Below are positions 16,101 through 24,248 of a stretch of DNA of 36,254 bases, one piece after another. The DNA is from JANRIG01 sp033765235. Its GTDB lineage: Bacteria > Bacteroidota > Bacteroidia > Cytophagales > UBA9547. Every line of letters starts with the position of its first letter. Position 1 is the first letter of the stretch. The DNA is taken from contig JANRIG010000008.1 of the NCBI GenBank assembly GCA_033765235.1, positions 1 to 36,254 of the forward strand, written 5' to 3'. The position numbers and the translations under genes are program-made. Under the pieces are notes generated by a model. It saw nothing but the letters and a program-made list of their open reading frames with translations, was not told the origin of the DNA and ran no database searches.

Positions 16101-18623
16101 TTATTTAATGGTTATAGTTTGTTTTAATTTAATATCTGCAGACGAGGCACCTACAAGTATCTCATAATCACCGGCATCTGTCACCCACTGTTTTTTGTCG
16201 GGGTGGTAATATGCAAATGATTTTGCACTCAGAGGTATGGTCAAAGTGATAGTTTCGCCGGCATTTACCATACTTTTGGCAAATGCTTTCAGCTCTTTTA
16301 TAGGGCGGTCTATAGTAGGATTTTTAGGACTTACATACACTTGCACTACCTCACTGCCATTGGCTGCAGAGGTATTTTTTACATTGAGTTTTATGTCAAA
16401 GTTATTGGCAGATTTATCTGAAACTTCTAATACTGAATATTCAAATGTAGAATATGACAGTCCGTGGCCAAAAGGGAATAAAGGTTTTATATTATTTTTT
16501 TCATAATTTCTATATCCTACATATATGCCTTCTTTATAGTCCATTACATAGTTTTTTTTATCCATACCTGCCCATCCATATGCGTCTTCGCTTTTGGCTA
16601 CATAGCTGAATGGCAACTTGGCTGAGGGGTTGTAGTCGCCAAAGAGCATATCGGCCAGTGCATTACCTGTCTCTTGTCCTAAGTATAGCGCATCTACAAA
16701 TGCTTTTACATTGCCTATCACTCCTGATACATTGATAGGTATGCCACCATTTATCACCAATATAGTGTTGGGGTTGGCTTTGCTTACAGCTTTTATGAGT
16801 TGCTCCTGCTTGTTGGGCAACTTTAAGTGGTCATAGTAGTCATTTGCCTCAGATTCAAGGCTTTCAGATGAGCCCAAAAATAGGATAGCCACGTCAGATT
16901 TTTTGGCAGCTGCCACAGCTTCGCCTATCAGGTCGGTAGTGGTGTTGGCAGTGCCTGCATCATGGTCCCAGGTAAGTTTTACATTTGCCCCCATTTGTCC
17001 GTCAAAGTATTCGAGCACTATTTTGTGGGGTTTGTTTTGGTCTAGAAATATTTCTACACTGTCTTTTTCAGTACCATGAAAGTCCCAATTTTCAAACTGC
17101 AATACATCATCTATGTACAGGCGCACACCGTCATCGGCAAGGGTAGCTATTTTGTATTTTTTGGGTACAGGCGAAATGATGTATCCTGTCCATCGTATGC
17201 CAAACATATCTTTGGTTACTTTGTCGGGAATGGGCGATGCATCGTTAAATACATAGTTTATATTAGTTTCTGTACGAGTGACTACAGGCGTACCCGTGAG
17301 TGATATATTGTTAAAGTACTCAGCAGTAAGTCCTTGTGTAGTTTTGCTTGGGTCTGTATAAAAATATTTGCCGTCTATAGGGGCTATTTCTTTTTTGTCG
17401 AGCTCATCGCCAAGTGCATAGTTGAGGGTGATAGCATTACCTACCTTGTTTTGCAACCCATCAAAAGGCGACACTTTATAATAAGGTATTACCAATGAGC
17501 TGCCGCCTCCACCCGAGCGACATTTTTTGGCATTTGGACCTATCACGGCTATGCTTTTTAGCTTATTTTTATCTAACGGAAGAATATTATTTTCGTTTTT
17601 AAGCAAAACTATCCCTGCTTTGGCACTTTCAAGGGCTATTTGCTTGCTGTAATCAGAGTTTACCAAGTTAGTATCTTTGGATGCAGCATTGTCAAACATG
17701 CCTGCGGTAAATTTTACACGGAGCACTCTTTTTACTTTGTCATTTATTTCTTCTTCTGATACGAAGCCTGATTTTACGGCCTGCAAAAGTGAGTCGCCAA
17801 AGTGCACAGGCTGCGGCATTTCTACATCCAATCCGCCTTTGGCAGCAGCTATGGTATTGTGGGTGGCATCCCAGTCCGATACTACAAGGCCTTTAAAATT
17901 CCAGTCTCCTTTGAGTACATCTTTGAGGCAATAGCTGTTTTCGCTGCCAAATTGACCATTGATTTTATTATATGCCGCCATGATACTGAGCGAGCCTGCC
18001 TCGTCTATGGCAGCTTTGAATGGTGGAAAATATATCTCATGCAATGCTCTTTGGCTAAGCCTATTGTCAAACTTCATGCGCTCCCATTGGTGATTTTCGA
18101 GTACAAAGTGCTTTACACAGGTGGCAATACCTTGGCTTTGCGCACTTTTTATATATGATACTGCCAAGCGCGACGACAGGTAAGGGTCTTCGCCGTAGCC
18201 TTCAAAATTACGACCGTTTACAGGAAGTCTGTGTATATCTACACACGGACCGAGCAGCATATTGAGACCTTTGCCTTTTACCTCCAGTGCTATGGCTTTG
18301 CCTACTTTGGCTGCAAGTGCGGTATCCCACGAGGCTGCCAATGCTTCCCCGGCAGGGAATGCAGTAGCTTTCTCGGTACGTACACCCAGCGGACCATCTG
18401 TCATGAGCAATGAGGGAATTCCCAAGATGGTATCAGGGTCGGTGGCTAAGCCGTGCCCTGCCAGCTGTTTTACTTTTTGCTCCAAAGTCATTTTTGCCAA
18501 AAGGTCAGTGATACGGGCTTCTATATTGGCGTTGGGGTCTTTGTAAATGGGTATTTTTTCATTTTTTGTACAGGATAATAAGGCGATTATCAGCGATAAA
18601 AAGATTAATGGGTACGATTTCAT
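16101..18623 (-). CDS. Glycoside hydrolase family 3 (beta-glucosidase-like) lipoprotein with PA14 insert
   Basis: Exo-acting beta-glycosidase, 840 aa, anchored through lipobox LLSC (Cys18). GH3 N-domain: KHFVLENHQWERMKF and GLVVSDWDATH with the nucleophile Asp250. GH3 C-domain starts near 310 (AGIVLLKNENNILPLD, AVIGPNA). A PA14 domain (about 410-555, TQGLTAEYFNN to DDGVRLYIDD) is inserted in it, as in many beta-glucosidases of this clade, and a fibronectin-III-like domain ends the protein (GSEVVQVYVSP). The upstream gntR is 14 bases away and deoC follows after 2 bases, indicating one operon. Exact sugar specificity cannot be read here. Confidence 0.95.
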   Translation of the reverse strand: MKSYPLIFLSLIIALLSCTKNEKIPIYKDPNANIEARITDLLAKMTLEQKVKQLAGHGLATDPDTILGIPSLLMTDGPLGVRTEKATAFPAGEALAASWDTALAAKVGKAIALEVKGKGLNMLLGPCVDIHRLPVNGRNFEGYGEDPYLSSRLAVSYIKSAQSQGIATCVKHFVLENHQWERMKFDNRLSQRALHEIYFPPFKAAIDEAGSLSIMAAYNKINGQFGSENSYCLKDVLKGDWNFKGLVVSDWDATHNTIAAAKGGLDVEMPQPVHFGDSLLQAVKSGFVSEEEINDKVKRVLRVKFTAGMFDNAASKDTNLVNSDYSKQIALESAKAGIVLLKNENNILPLDKNKLKSIAVIGPNAKKCRSGGGGSSLVIPYYKVSPFDGLQNKVGNAITLNYALGDELDKKEIAPIDGKYFYTDPSKTTQGLTAEYFNNISLTGTPVVTRTETNINYVFNDASPIPDKVTKDMFGIRWTGYIISPVPKKYKIATLADDGVRLYIDDVLQFENWDFHGTEKDSVEIFLDQNKPHKIVLEYFDGQMGANVKLTWDHDAGTANTTTDLIGEAVAAAKKSDVAILFLGSSESLESEANDYYDHLKLPNKQEQLIKAVSKANPNTILVINGGIPINVSGVIGNVKAFVDALYLGQETGNALADMLFGDYNPSAKLPFSYVAKSEDAYGWAGMDKKNYVMDYKEGIYVGYRNYEKNNIKPLFPFGHGLSYSTFEYSVLEVSDKSANNFDIKLNVKNTSAANGSEVVQVYVSPKNPTIDRPIKELKAFAKSMVNAGETITLTIPLSAKSFAYYHPDKKQWVTDAGDYEILVGASSADIKLKQTITIK

Positions 18624-18637
18624 AGAATATTATTTTG

Positions 18638-19360
18638 TTAAATTGAAAACTGATTTCCTATAGTATATTTTTGAGTGCTGCAATATAATGAACTGTAAAA
18701 TTCAAAATTCTTTTTATTGGTCAAATATTTCCTGTAAATGTGCAACAATGGGGTGTTTATATTGACTTTCAGTGCGTTGGCTTGCCCTTCAGTGGCAGAC
18801 TCTGCCCGCAAATCTTGCACTACATTTACTATATGTATGCCATAGGCTGTTTGCAATGTTTCAAACAATGAGTCATTGATAAATTTTCTGATAGTGAACC
18901 GAGGTAGGTTCACATTGGGCAAATAGGTATTGTCAAGTATCACAGGCTCCATATTCACATATCTTACCCTTTCAAAATGCAGGCACCCTGTCACGGACAG
19001 GTCATGGTTTACATGAAAAAAGAAGGGCTTTGGCCAAGTTATTATTTTGGTTTTTTGCAAAAACACAGACGATGTCTTAAAAGATGTTTCGGCAGATATA
19101 GAAGTAAAAGGTTTGATATGGAGCAGTGCCAGACTTTTTCTGTCAGATATCACTATGCTGCCTTTGCCTTTATGCTTGGCTATGAGGCCTTCTCTGATGA
19201 GCCCATCAAGGGCTTGCCTCACAGTAGTGCGGGTGATGCTGTAGGTATGGCTCAGGTCATGCTCAGAGGGCAAGAGGTGTCCGGAGGCATAGGTGCCTTT
19301 CAGTATTTGCTTACGCAAAATATTCTGTACTTCTTTGTATCTGGGGATAGCGTTTTGCAT
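18638..19360 (-). CDS. GntR/HutC-family transcriptional regulator (UTRA domain)
   Basis: DNA-binding repressor or activator of 240 aa. The winged HTH reads LPSEHDLSHTYSITRTTVRQALDGLIREGLI with GKGSIV in the wing, and a UTRA ligand domain fills the rest (ENVVQDLRAESATEGQANAL-like region, here IHIVNVVQDLRAESA). The ATG at 19360 is preferred over a TTG nine bases upstream. It is first in an operon with the GH3 and deoC genes, so its effector is probably a sugar phosphate or a product of that pathway. Palindromes at both divergent promoters (19388-19397, 19457-19466) are the likely operators. Confidence 0.9.
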   Translation of the reverse strand: MQNAIPRYKEVQNILRKQILKGTYASGHLLPSEHDLSHTYSITRTTVRQALDGLIREGLIAKHKGKGSIVISDRKSLALLHIKPFTSISAETSFKTSSVFLQKTKIITWPKPFFFHVNHDLSVTGCLHFERVRYVNMEPVILDNTYLPNVNLPRFTIRKFINDSLFETLQTAYGIHIVNVVQDLRAESATEGQANALKVNINTPLLHIYRKYLTNKKNFEFYSSLYCSTQKYTIGNQFSI

Positions 19361-19366
19361 GGGGTG

Positions 19367-19398
19367 CAAATATATGTATTTTTAACATGTATATACAA
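19367..19398 (-). promoter_or_regulatory. Promoter of the gntR-GH3-deoC operon
   Basis: On the minus strand TATATTTG (19374-19367) is an exact TAnnTTTG box, with TTG at 19398-19396 placed 21 bases upstream. The box ends 6 bases before the ATG at 19360, so the mRNA should be leaderless or nearly so. The -33 element overlaps the palindrome at 19388-19397. Confidence 0.6.
19388..19397. promoter_or_regulatory. Putative GntR operator, site 1
   Basis: TGTATATACA is a perfect 10-bp palindrome and fits the HutC-subfamily operator core yGTmTATACr. It overlaps the -33 box of the gntR promoter, which suggests autoregulation by steric block. It shares TATACAAGT with site 2. Confidence 0.6.
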
Positions 19399-19426
19399 GT
19401 AATATTTTATAATTTAGTTTAAATAA

Positions 19427-19459
19427 TTGTTATTTAGTAATATATAGTTATTATTTTTG
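19427..19459 (+). promoter_or_regulatory. Promoter of the DUF218 gene
   Basis: TATTTTTG at 19452-19459 is an exact TAnnTTTG box and TTG at 19427-19429 lies 22 bases before it. The ATG at 19478 is 19 bases after the box. The palindrome TTGTATACAA starts inside the box. Confidence 0.55.
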
Positions 19460-19466
19460 TATACAA
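19457..19466. promoter_or_regulatory. Putative GntR operator, site 2
   Basis: TTGTATACAA is a perfect palindrome. It overlaps the end of the -7 box of the divergent DUF218 gene and lies 69 bp centre to centre from site 1. The shared TATACAAGT suggests that the same protein binds both. Confidence 0.5.
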
Positions 19467-19477
19467 GTTGTTTATTT

Positions 19478-20074
19478 ATGCATTATAAAAAAGCATTTGA
19501 CTGGCTATATGCCAGAGATATAGTGACCCCATGCGATGCCATCATAGGCTTCGGGCATTTTGACTTGAAAGTGCCTGATACCTGTGCAAGGCTCTATTTG
19601 CAGGGCTATGCTTCCAAAATTATATTTACGGGAGGTGTGGGTGCAGGCAGCACAGGGCTTACCAAGCCTGAAGCAGAGGTATTTAAGGAATATGTGATGA
19701 CTCACTTTGCACAAATATCCACCAATGCCATCATCATAGAAAACAAATCTACCAATACAGGAGAAAATATAAGATTTACCGAGCATATACTTTCAGATTT
19801 ACATCCTGAATATCACTTTGGCAGAGGCATATGCTCAGCCATATTGGTAGCCACAGCATACAGACAGCGCAGGGTAGGGCTCACTTTCAAGCATTTGGTG
19901 CCTCATGTAGCTTTCATAAACAGCCCTCCGGATACTGACTATGACGCTGAATATGCCATGTACAAGCAGCACCATGAAGACCTTGATAGCCACATAGCAG
20001 GAGAAATAAATAGAATAAAAGATTACCCTTCGCGTGGCTACACAGCCTATGAAGAGGTGCCTGAATTTGGGTAA
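19478..20074 (+). CDS. DUF218 / YdcF-ElyC-like protein
   Basis: Protein of the DUF218 fold (YdcF, SanA, ElyC), 198 aa. Patterns: CDAIIGFGHFDLK at the first strand, ASKIIFTGGVGAG, the conserved Glu-rich section TKPEAEVFKEYV, ENKSTNTGENIRF and ILVATAYRQRR. It has no signal peptide or membrane segment, so like YdcF it should be cytoplasmic. The ATG at 19478 is chosen because the reading frame upstream runs into the -7 box. It is divergent from gntR and shares palindromes with it, so it probably belongs to the same regulon. Its reaction is unknown. Confidence 0.82.
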   Translation: MHYKKAFDWLYARDIVTPCDAIIGFGHFDLKVPDTCARLYLQGYASKIIFTGGVGAGSTGLTKPEAEVFKEYVMTHFAQISTNAIIIENKSTNTGENIRFTEHILSDLHPEYHFGRGICSAILVATAYRQRRVGLTFKHLVPHVAFINSPPDTDYDAEYAMYKQHHEDLDSHIAGEINRIKDYPSRGYTAYEEVPEFG

Positions 20075-20090
20075 GTTATTTAACTTTTAT

Positions 20091-20119
20091 AGCGGTTACA
20101 AGTTTTTTAAACTGTTTTT
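20091..20119 (+). repeat. 29-nt interspersed repeat, copy 1
   Basis: Starts AGCGGTTACAAG and ends AAACTGTTTTT. Differs from the copy at 24952-24980 at two positions. It lies 16 bases after the DUF218 stop codon. Confidence 0.7.
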
Positions 20120-20239
20120 GGATATTAGTCACTCGCATGTGTGGCTCTATATTTATCAAGTATGTGTATACAATTATTTAATATGTACCTTTGATATATA
20201 ATAAGCTGTAAACTGCCTGATATATTCACCCCATATCAA

Positions 20240-21208
20240 ATGAATATTAACTTTGGCTCAATAGATGCGATAAATTATTTAAACATATTTCTCATGCTTT
20301 GTAGTGTAGCAATGGCATACTTTTTCCCTTTTGAGCTTTTTTTAGTTGCATTTATTTTTTTAGGTCCTTTGCATTACCTCACAGAAATATCTTGGCTTGA
20401 AAAAAAAAATTATTATTTGCAAGGTAAGTTTGCAGTGTATTTTTTGTTGTTAATATTACTTGTAATTGCGTGGTTTTACTTTTTTCCGCAACCTTATTAT
20501 AACCCATTCATCAATTCTATACTATTCAGCACTTTTATATTGGCCGCTATATTGGCATTCAAAGCACGAATTTGGGTCTCGATGCTTTGCTTTTTAGGGT
20601 CATTCATACTGGTGTATTTTACACAGTGGCACACCCAAGATTGGTTTTTGATTGTATTTACTATTTTTCTACCCACCATCATCCATATCAGTATTTTTAC
20701 AGGATTATTCATATTAAGTGGTATAGTCAAAAACAATAATCATCTTTCAGGGTGGATTTTGTTGGTATGCTTTTTTTCATGTACATTTTTCTTTTTTGTT
20801 ATGCCTTTTCAACATACAGGCTACCAAGCTTCAAGTACCGTACAATCACTTTATTTTGATTTTATTGTGTTAAACAAAAAATTTTCTGATTTTTTTCAAT
20901 TTGGTCATATTAATAGTTTGGAAGATATTTTCAATAGCAAAGAGGGCATTGTAATCATGCAGTTTATAGCTTTTTCATATACCTACCATTATTTAAATTG
21001 GTTTACCAAAACATCTGTCATAAAATGGCATGAGGTTTCAGTTTTTCGTGCAATAGCTATTTCTGGTACATACATTACGCTTTTGTTAGTGTTTTTTTGG
21101 GATAAAAAATTAGGAATAAGCCTCCTTACCTTACTAAGTTTAGCACATCTTATTTTGGAGTTTCCACTCAATTGGATATCAGTAAAGCAGATATTTAAAG
21201 GAGACTAA
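20240..21208 (+). CDS. Polytopic membrane protein with conserved-looking intramembrane histidines, unknown function
   Basis: I do not recognise the family with confidence. The 322-aa protein has about eight to nine hydrophobic segments. His and Glu residues sit at helix ends or inside helices: GPLHYLTEI (His45, Glu49), IIHISIF (His149), SYTYHYLNW (His250), KWHE (His264), LAHLILEFPLNW (His303, Glu307). Such a set could bind metal, as in membrane di-iron oxygenases or Brp/Blh-type carotene dioxygenases, but the diagnostic motifs of those families are absent. It stands alone between the DUF218 gene and the T9SS surface protein. Confidence 0.6.
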   Translation: MNINFGSIDAINYLNIFLMLCSVAMAYFFPFELFLVAFIFLGPLHYLTEISWLEKKNYYLQGKFAVYFLLLILLVIAWFYFFPQPYYNPFINSILFSTFILAAILAFKARIWVSMLCFLGSFILVYFTQWHTQDWFLIVFTIFLPTIIHISIFTGLFILSGIVKNNNHLSGWILLVCFFSCTFFFFVMPFQHTGYQASSTVQSLYFDFIVLNKKFSDFFQFGHINSLEDIFNSKEGIVIMQFIAFSYTYHYLNWFTKTSVIKWHEVSVFRAIAISGTYITLLLVFFWDKKLGISLLTLLSLAHLILEFPLNWISVKQIFKGD

Positions 21209-21214
21209 ATTTTT

Positions 21215-21243
21215 TTTGAAAATAAATAATATCCATATATTTG
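21215..21243 (+). promoter_or_regulatory. Candidate promoter of the T9SS surface protein
   Basis: TATATTTG at 21236-21243 is an exact -7 box, and TTTG at 21215-21218 lies 17 bases upstream, slightly closer than usual. The ATG is at 21297. Confidence 0.5.
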
Positions 21244-21296
21244 CTATAAATTATTCTAATCTAAATAAATTTACTGTACTACTAAATACCATTATT

Positions 21297-24212
21297 ATGC
21301 CTAAAAAAATCACAACAGCCTTCTTTTTGGTTGCTATCCAATTCACAGCTTACGCAGGAGGACCTTCTACATTCAACACTACTTGGACACCTACCAACCT
21401 TTTTGTACAAGCATCCAACGGAGCCATTACTACGGGAACTATTACTGTAACTTCCAATTATGCGATCCCCAATGGCAACCCTCTCATTACTACCACTTCT
21501 GCCATTACATACAGTACCAGCACCATATCACCATTGGGCTTAAATATGGCAAGTTTTTTTCACTCAGGAGGTGTAGGTACCAATGTCACCAGTGTGATAG
21601 GTTACAGCATAGACCTCACTACCAATACCTTTGTAGGAACAGTACTTGGCAGTGTAAAATTGCAAAACAATAGTGGTGGAAATTACAACGGCACCATGCC
21701 CTTCACCATAGAAACCATAAATGCAAACAGACCCTTAATCACCGAGTGGAACCTAAGTATTTCAGGCTCAGGAGCTACACAGCTTACCTTTGGTGTAGGT
21801 ACTACCACAGGCATTGTAAATTACCAATGGGCTACAATACCTGCCACAGTCACAGGTACGGGAACTTTTACAGGCACAATAGCAAGTATCACAGGCTTGC
21901 CTGTGAATGCTCGCATAAGCTTGAGTATAGATGGCACCAATTTTAATAGATTTAATATGAATAATGGAAGCGATAGAAGAAGGTTGACTAACGTAGCACA
22001 GTGGGGGAGCGTAGCTTGGGCAAGTATGGCAAATGCTTTTTATAATTGTGAGAATTTACAAATATCAGCTACAGATATACCAAATTTAAACACAGTAACT
22101 ACAATGGCATTAATGTTTAGAGGTTGTACCAGATTAAATTCACCATCCAATATTGGTAGTTGGAATACGTCTGCTGTTACTAATATGTTTCAAATGTTTT
22201 ACACAGCAGAAAATTTTAATCAACCTATTGGAACGTGGAATACTTCATCTGTTACTAACATGTCAGGCATGTTTACTTTTGCAGAAAACTTTAATCAACC
22301 TATTGGAAATTGGAATACTTCTGCAGTTAACGACATGTCTGGAATGTTTTATTTCGCGGCTGATTTTAATCAACCCATAGGTAATTGGAATACTTCTGCA
22401 GTCAACAACATGGATGGAATGTTTTTAAATGCTTATGCATTTAACCAATCCATTGGTGGGTGGAATACGTCATTAGTAGAAAATATGGCAAGCATGTTTC
22501 AAAGTGCTACAGCATTTAATCAACCTATTGGCAATTGGAATACTTCATCAGTTCAAACTATGAATAGAATGTTTGCTGGAGCAAGTAGCTTTAATCAACC
22601 TATTGGTAATTGGAATACTTCTACAGTTACTAATATGGCTAATATGTTTTTAAGTGCAAATGTATTCAATCAATCTATTAGTGGCTGGAATATATCTAAT
22701 GCATTTGATATGTCTAATATGTTTGATGGTGCATCCGCATTCAATCAAAATTTGGGTGCTTGGGGAAACAAGCTTAAATCAAATGTAGATTTATCCGGTA
22801 TGCTAAACAATAGTGGTTTATCATCTGCAAACTATGATGCTACGCTGGAAGGTTTTTCAACAACTACAGTGACCAACAGAACTTTTGGTGCATCAGGACG
22901 TAGATACTGTGCTGCTGCGGCAGCAAGAGCTGTGCTTAGAAATAGTACAAGTATAGGAGGCAAAGGGTGGACTATAACTGATGCAGGTGCCACCAGTCCT
23001 GAAACAAATATATTAGTACAACCTGCTTCATCAAGTTCTTGTTCAAGTGCCAATGCAATCTTTACCATTTCTGCTACAGGCACAAGCTTAACCTACACTT
23101 GGAGCAATGGATTGAGTACCACCAATACCATGACTACCTCTATATCAGGCAATTATACTGCTACTGTATCAGGCACTTGTGGTACTGTAGTATCTAATGC
23201 AGCTTCTCACAGTGTATTGCCCACTACCCAAATAGTAACCCAACCTGCAGGAGGCACCTATTGCGAAGGCAGCATTGCCACTATCTCCGTATCAGCCACA
23301 GGGGATAATCTTGGCTATTTATGGTCGTTTGGCTCCACATTAAGAGAAAATACAGGAGCAACTCGACTTATTGATAATGGCGATAAATATGTAACTGTAA
23401 CAGGCACATGTGGGCAAGCTGTGAGCAATGCTGCTACCTACATAATAAATCCGTTGACTACCGTAGTAAGCCCTATCGCCAACCAAACCGTAAGCTCAGG
23501 AATGACTGCAAATTTAGCTATTTCTGCCACAGGTACAGCATTGGCATACTTGTGGAACAGCGGCGAAACTACACCAGCTATAAGTAACAAAGGCGCAGGC
23601 ACTTACACCGTTACTATTAGTGGAGTATGCGGAGTATTAACAGCAAGTGGTACTATTGCTGAAATAAGTGTAAATACCTCACCCTCAGCGGTAGTTACAG
23701 TCACGGGTATTTTATCTAATGGAAATGTAATCAATTCTCTCTCAGCCATATCCATCACCCTTACAGGTACTGGTTTTGTAACTGGAGCTGCTGTAAGCGT
23801 GAATGGAGTAGGATTGTTGAACATAAATGTAGTAAATGCAAATACCATCATAGCTACATTGCCTCCGGGGGCTGTTACAAATTCACCGGTGGTGGGAGTA
23901 AACGTTCAAAATGCTGGTCAAGTGTTGGTAAACATAAGTAGTGTAATAATTACAAATACAAGTGTAACTAACATTCAATCATTCAACATTCAAAATTTAA
24001 CCATCTCCATCTACCCCAACCCTGTAAATGAAGCAGAATTTACATTGACAAACGCAGTAGCAGGTGAATCACTAACTATTATTAATGCCACAGGGATTGT
24101 AGTGTATTCTCAAATAATTACATCTTCACCGCTATTAATTAATATCAATCTCCCTTCGGGAATGTACATTCTCAAAGCAGGTGGGCAAGCACTGAGGTTT
24201 ATGAAACTTTAA
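21297..24212 (+). CDS. T9SS-secreted surface protein with DUF285 (BspA-like) repeats
   Basis: Surface or secreted protein of 971 aa. The ATG at 21297 gives a signal peptide ending TAYAGG; frame upstream lacks an ATG. An N-terminal beta-rich domain is followed by eight 25-aa DUF285 units (xFNQPIGNWNTSxVxxMxxMF, DNA period 75 bp, about 22134-22780), a leucine-rich-repeat-like surface module. Then come Ig-like/PKD-type domains (QPASSSSCSSANAIFTISAT, QPAGGTYCEGSIATISVSAT), an IPT/TIG-like domain and a type A Por sorting domain (ISIYPNPVNE to LPSGMYILKAGGQALRFMKL). The repeat block is richer in A/T at third positions than its flanks. Likely an adhesin or matrix protein. Confidence 0.9.
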   Translation: MPKKITTAFFLVAIQFTAYAGGPSTFNTTWTPTNLFVQASNGAITTGTITVTSNYAIPNGNPLITTTSAITYSTSTISPLGLNMASFFHSGGVGTNVTSVIGYSIDLTTNTFVGTVLGSVKLQNNSGGNYNGTMPFTIETINANRPLITEWNLSISGSGATQLTFGVGTTTGIVNYQWATIPATVTGTGTFTGTIASITGLPVNARISLSIDGTNFNRFNMNNGSDRRRLTNVAQWGSVAWASMANAFYNCENLQISATDIPNLNTVTTMALMFRGCTRLNSPSNIGSWNTSAVTNMFQMFYTAENFNQPIGTWNTSSVTNMSGMFTFAENFNQPIGNWNTSAVNDMSGMFYFAADFNQPIGNWNTSAVNNMDGMFLNAYAFNQSIGGWNTSLVENMASMFQSATAFNQPIGNWNTSSVQTMNRMFAGASSFNQPIGNWNTSTVTNMANMFLSANVFNQSISGWNISNAFDMSNMFDGASAFNQNLGAWGNKLKSNVDLSGMLNNSGLSSANYDATLEGFSTTTVTNRTFGASGRRYCAAAAARAVLRNSTSIGGKGWTITDAGATSPETNILVQPASSSSCSSANAIFTISATGTSLTYTWSNGLSTTNTMTTSISGNYTATVSGTCGTVVSNAASHSVLPTTQIVTQPAGGTYCEGSIATISVSATGDNLGYLWSFGSTLRENTGATRLIDNGDKYVTVTGTCGQAVSNAATYIINPLTTVVSPIANQTVSSGMTANLAISATGTALAYLWNSGETTPAISNKGAGTYTVTISGVCGVLTASGTIAEISVNTSPSAVVTVTGILSNGNVINSLSAISITLTGTGFVTGAAVSVNGVGLLNINVVNANTIIATLPPGAVTNSPVVGVNVQNAGQVLVNISSVIITNTSVTNIQSFNIQNLTISIYPNPVNEAEFTLTNAVAGESLTIINATGIVVYSQIITSSPLLININLPSGMYILKAGGQALRFMKL
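22134..22780 (+). repeat. 75-bp tandem repeats coding for DUF285 units
   Basis: The core TTTAATCAACCTATTGG recurs with a period of 75 bases (about 22214, 22289, 22364, 22439, 22514, 22589, 22664, 22739). Units 1-3, 5 and 6 are closest to each other; the last is diverged. Confidence 0.85.
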
Positions 24213-24248
24213 TTAATAATTTGTATCTTTGTATAATATTTAATACAA

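Noticed and set aside
20240..21208. Brp/Blh-type beta-carotene dioxygenase
   Set aside because: It is polytopic with histidines, but I could not find the family's diagnostic motifs, so the function is left open.
22134..22780. 75-bp periodic repeat as a possible CRISPR or satellite
   Set aside because: The whole unit codes for a DUF285 repeat in an open frame; there are no unique spacers.
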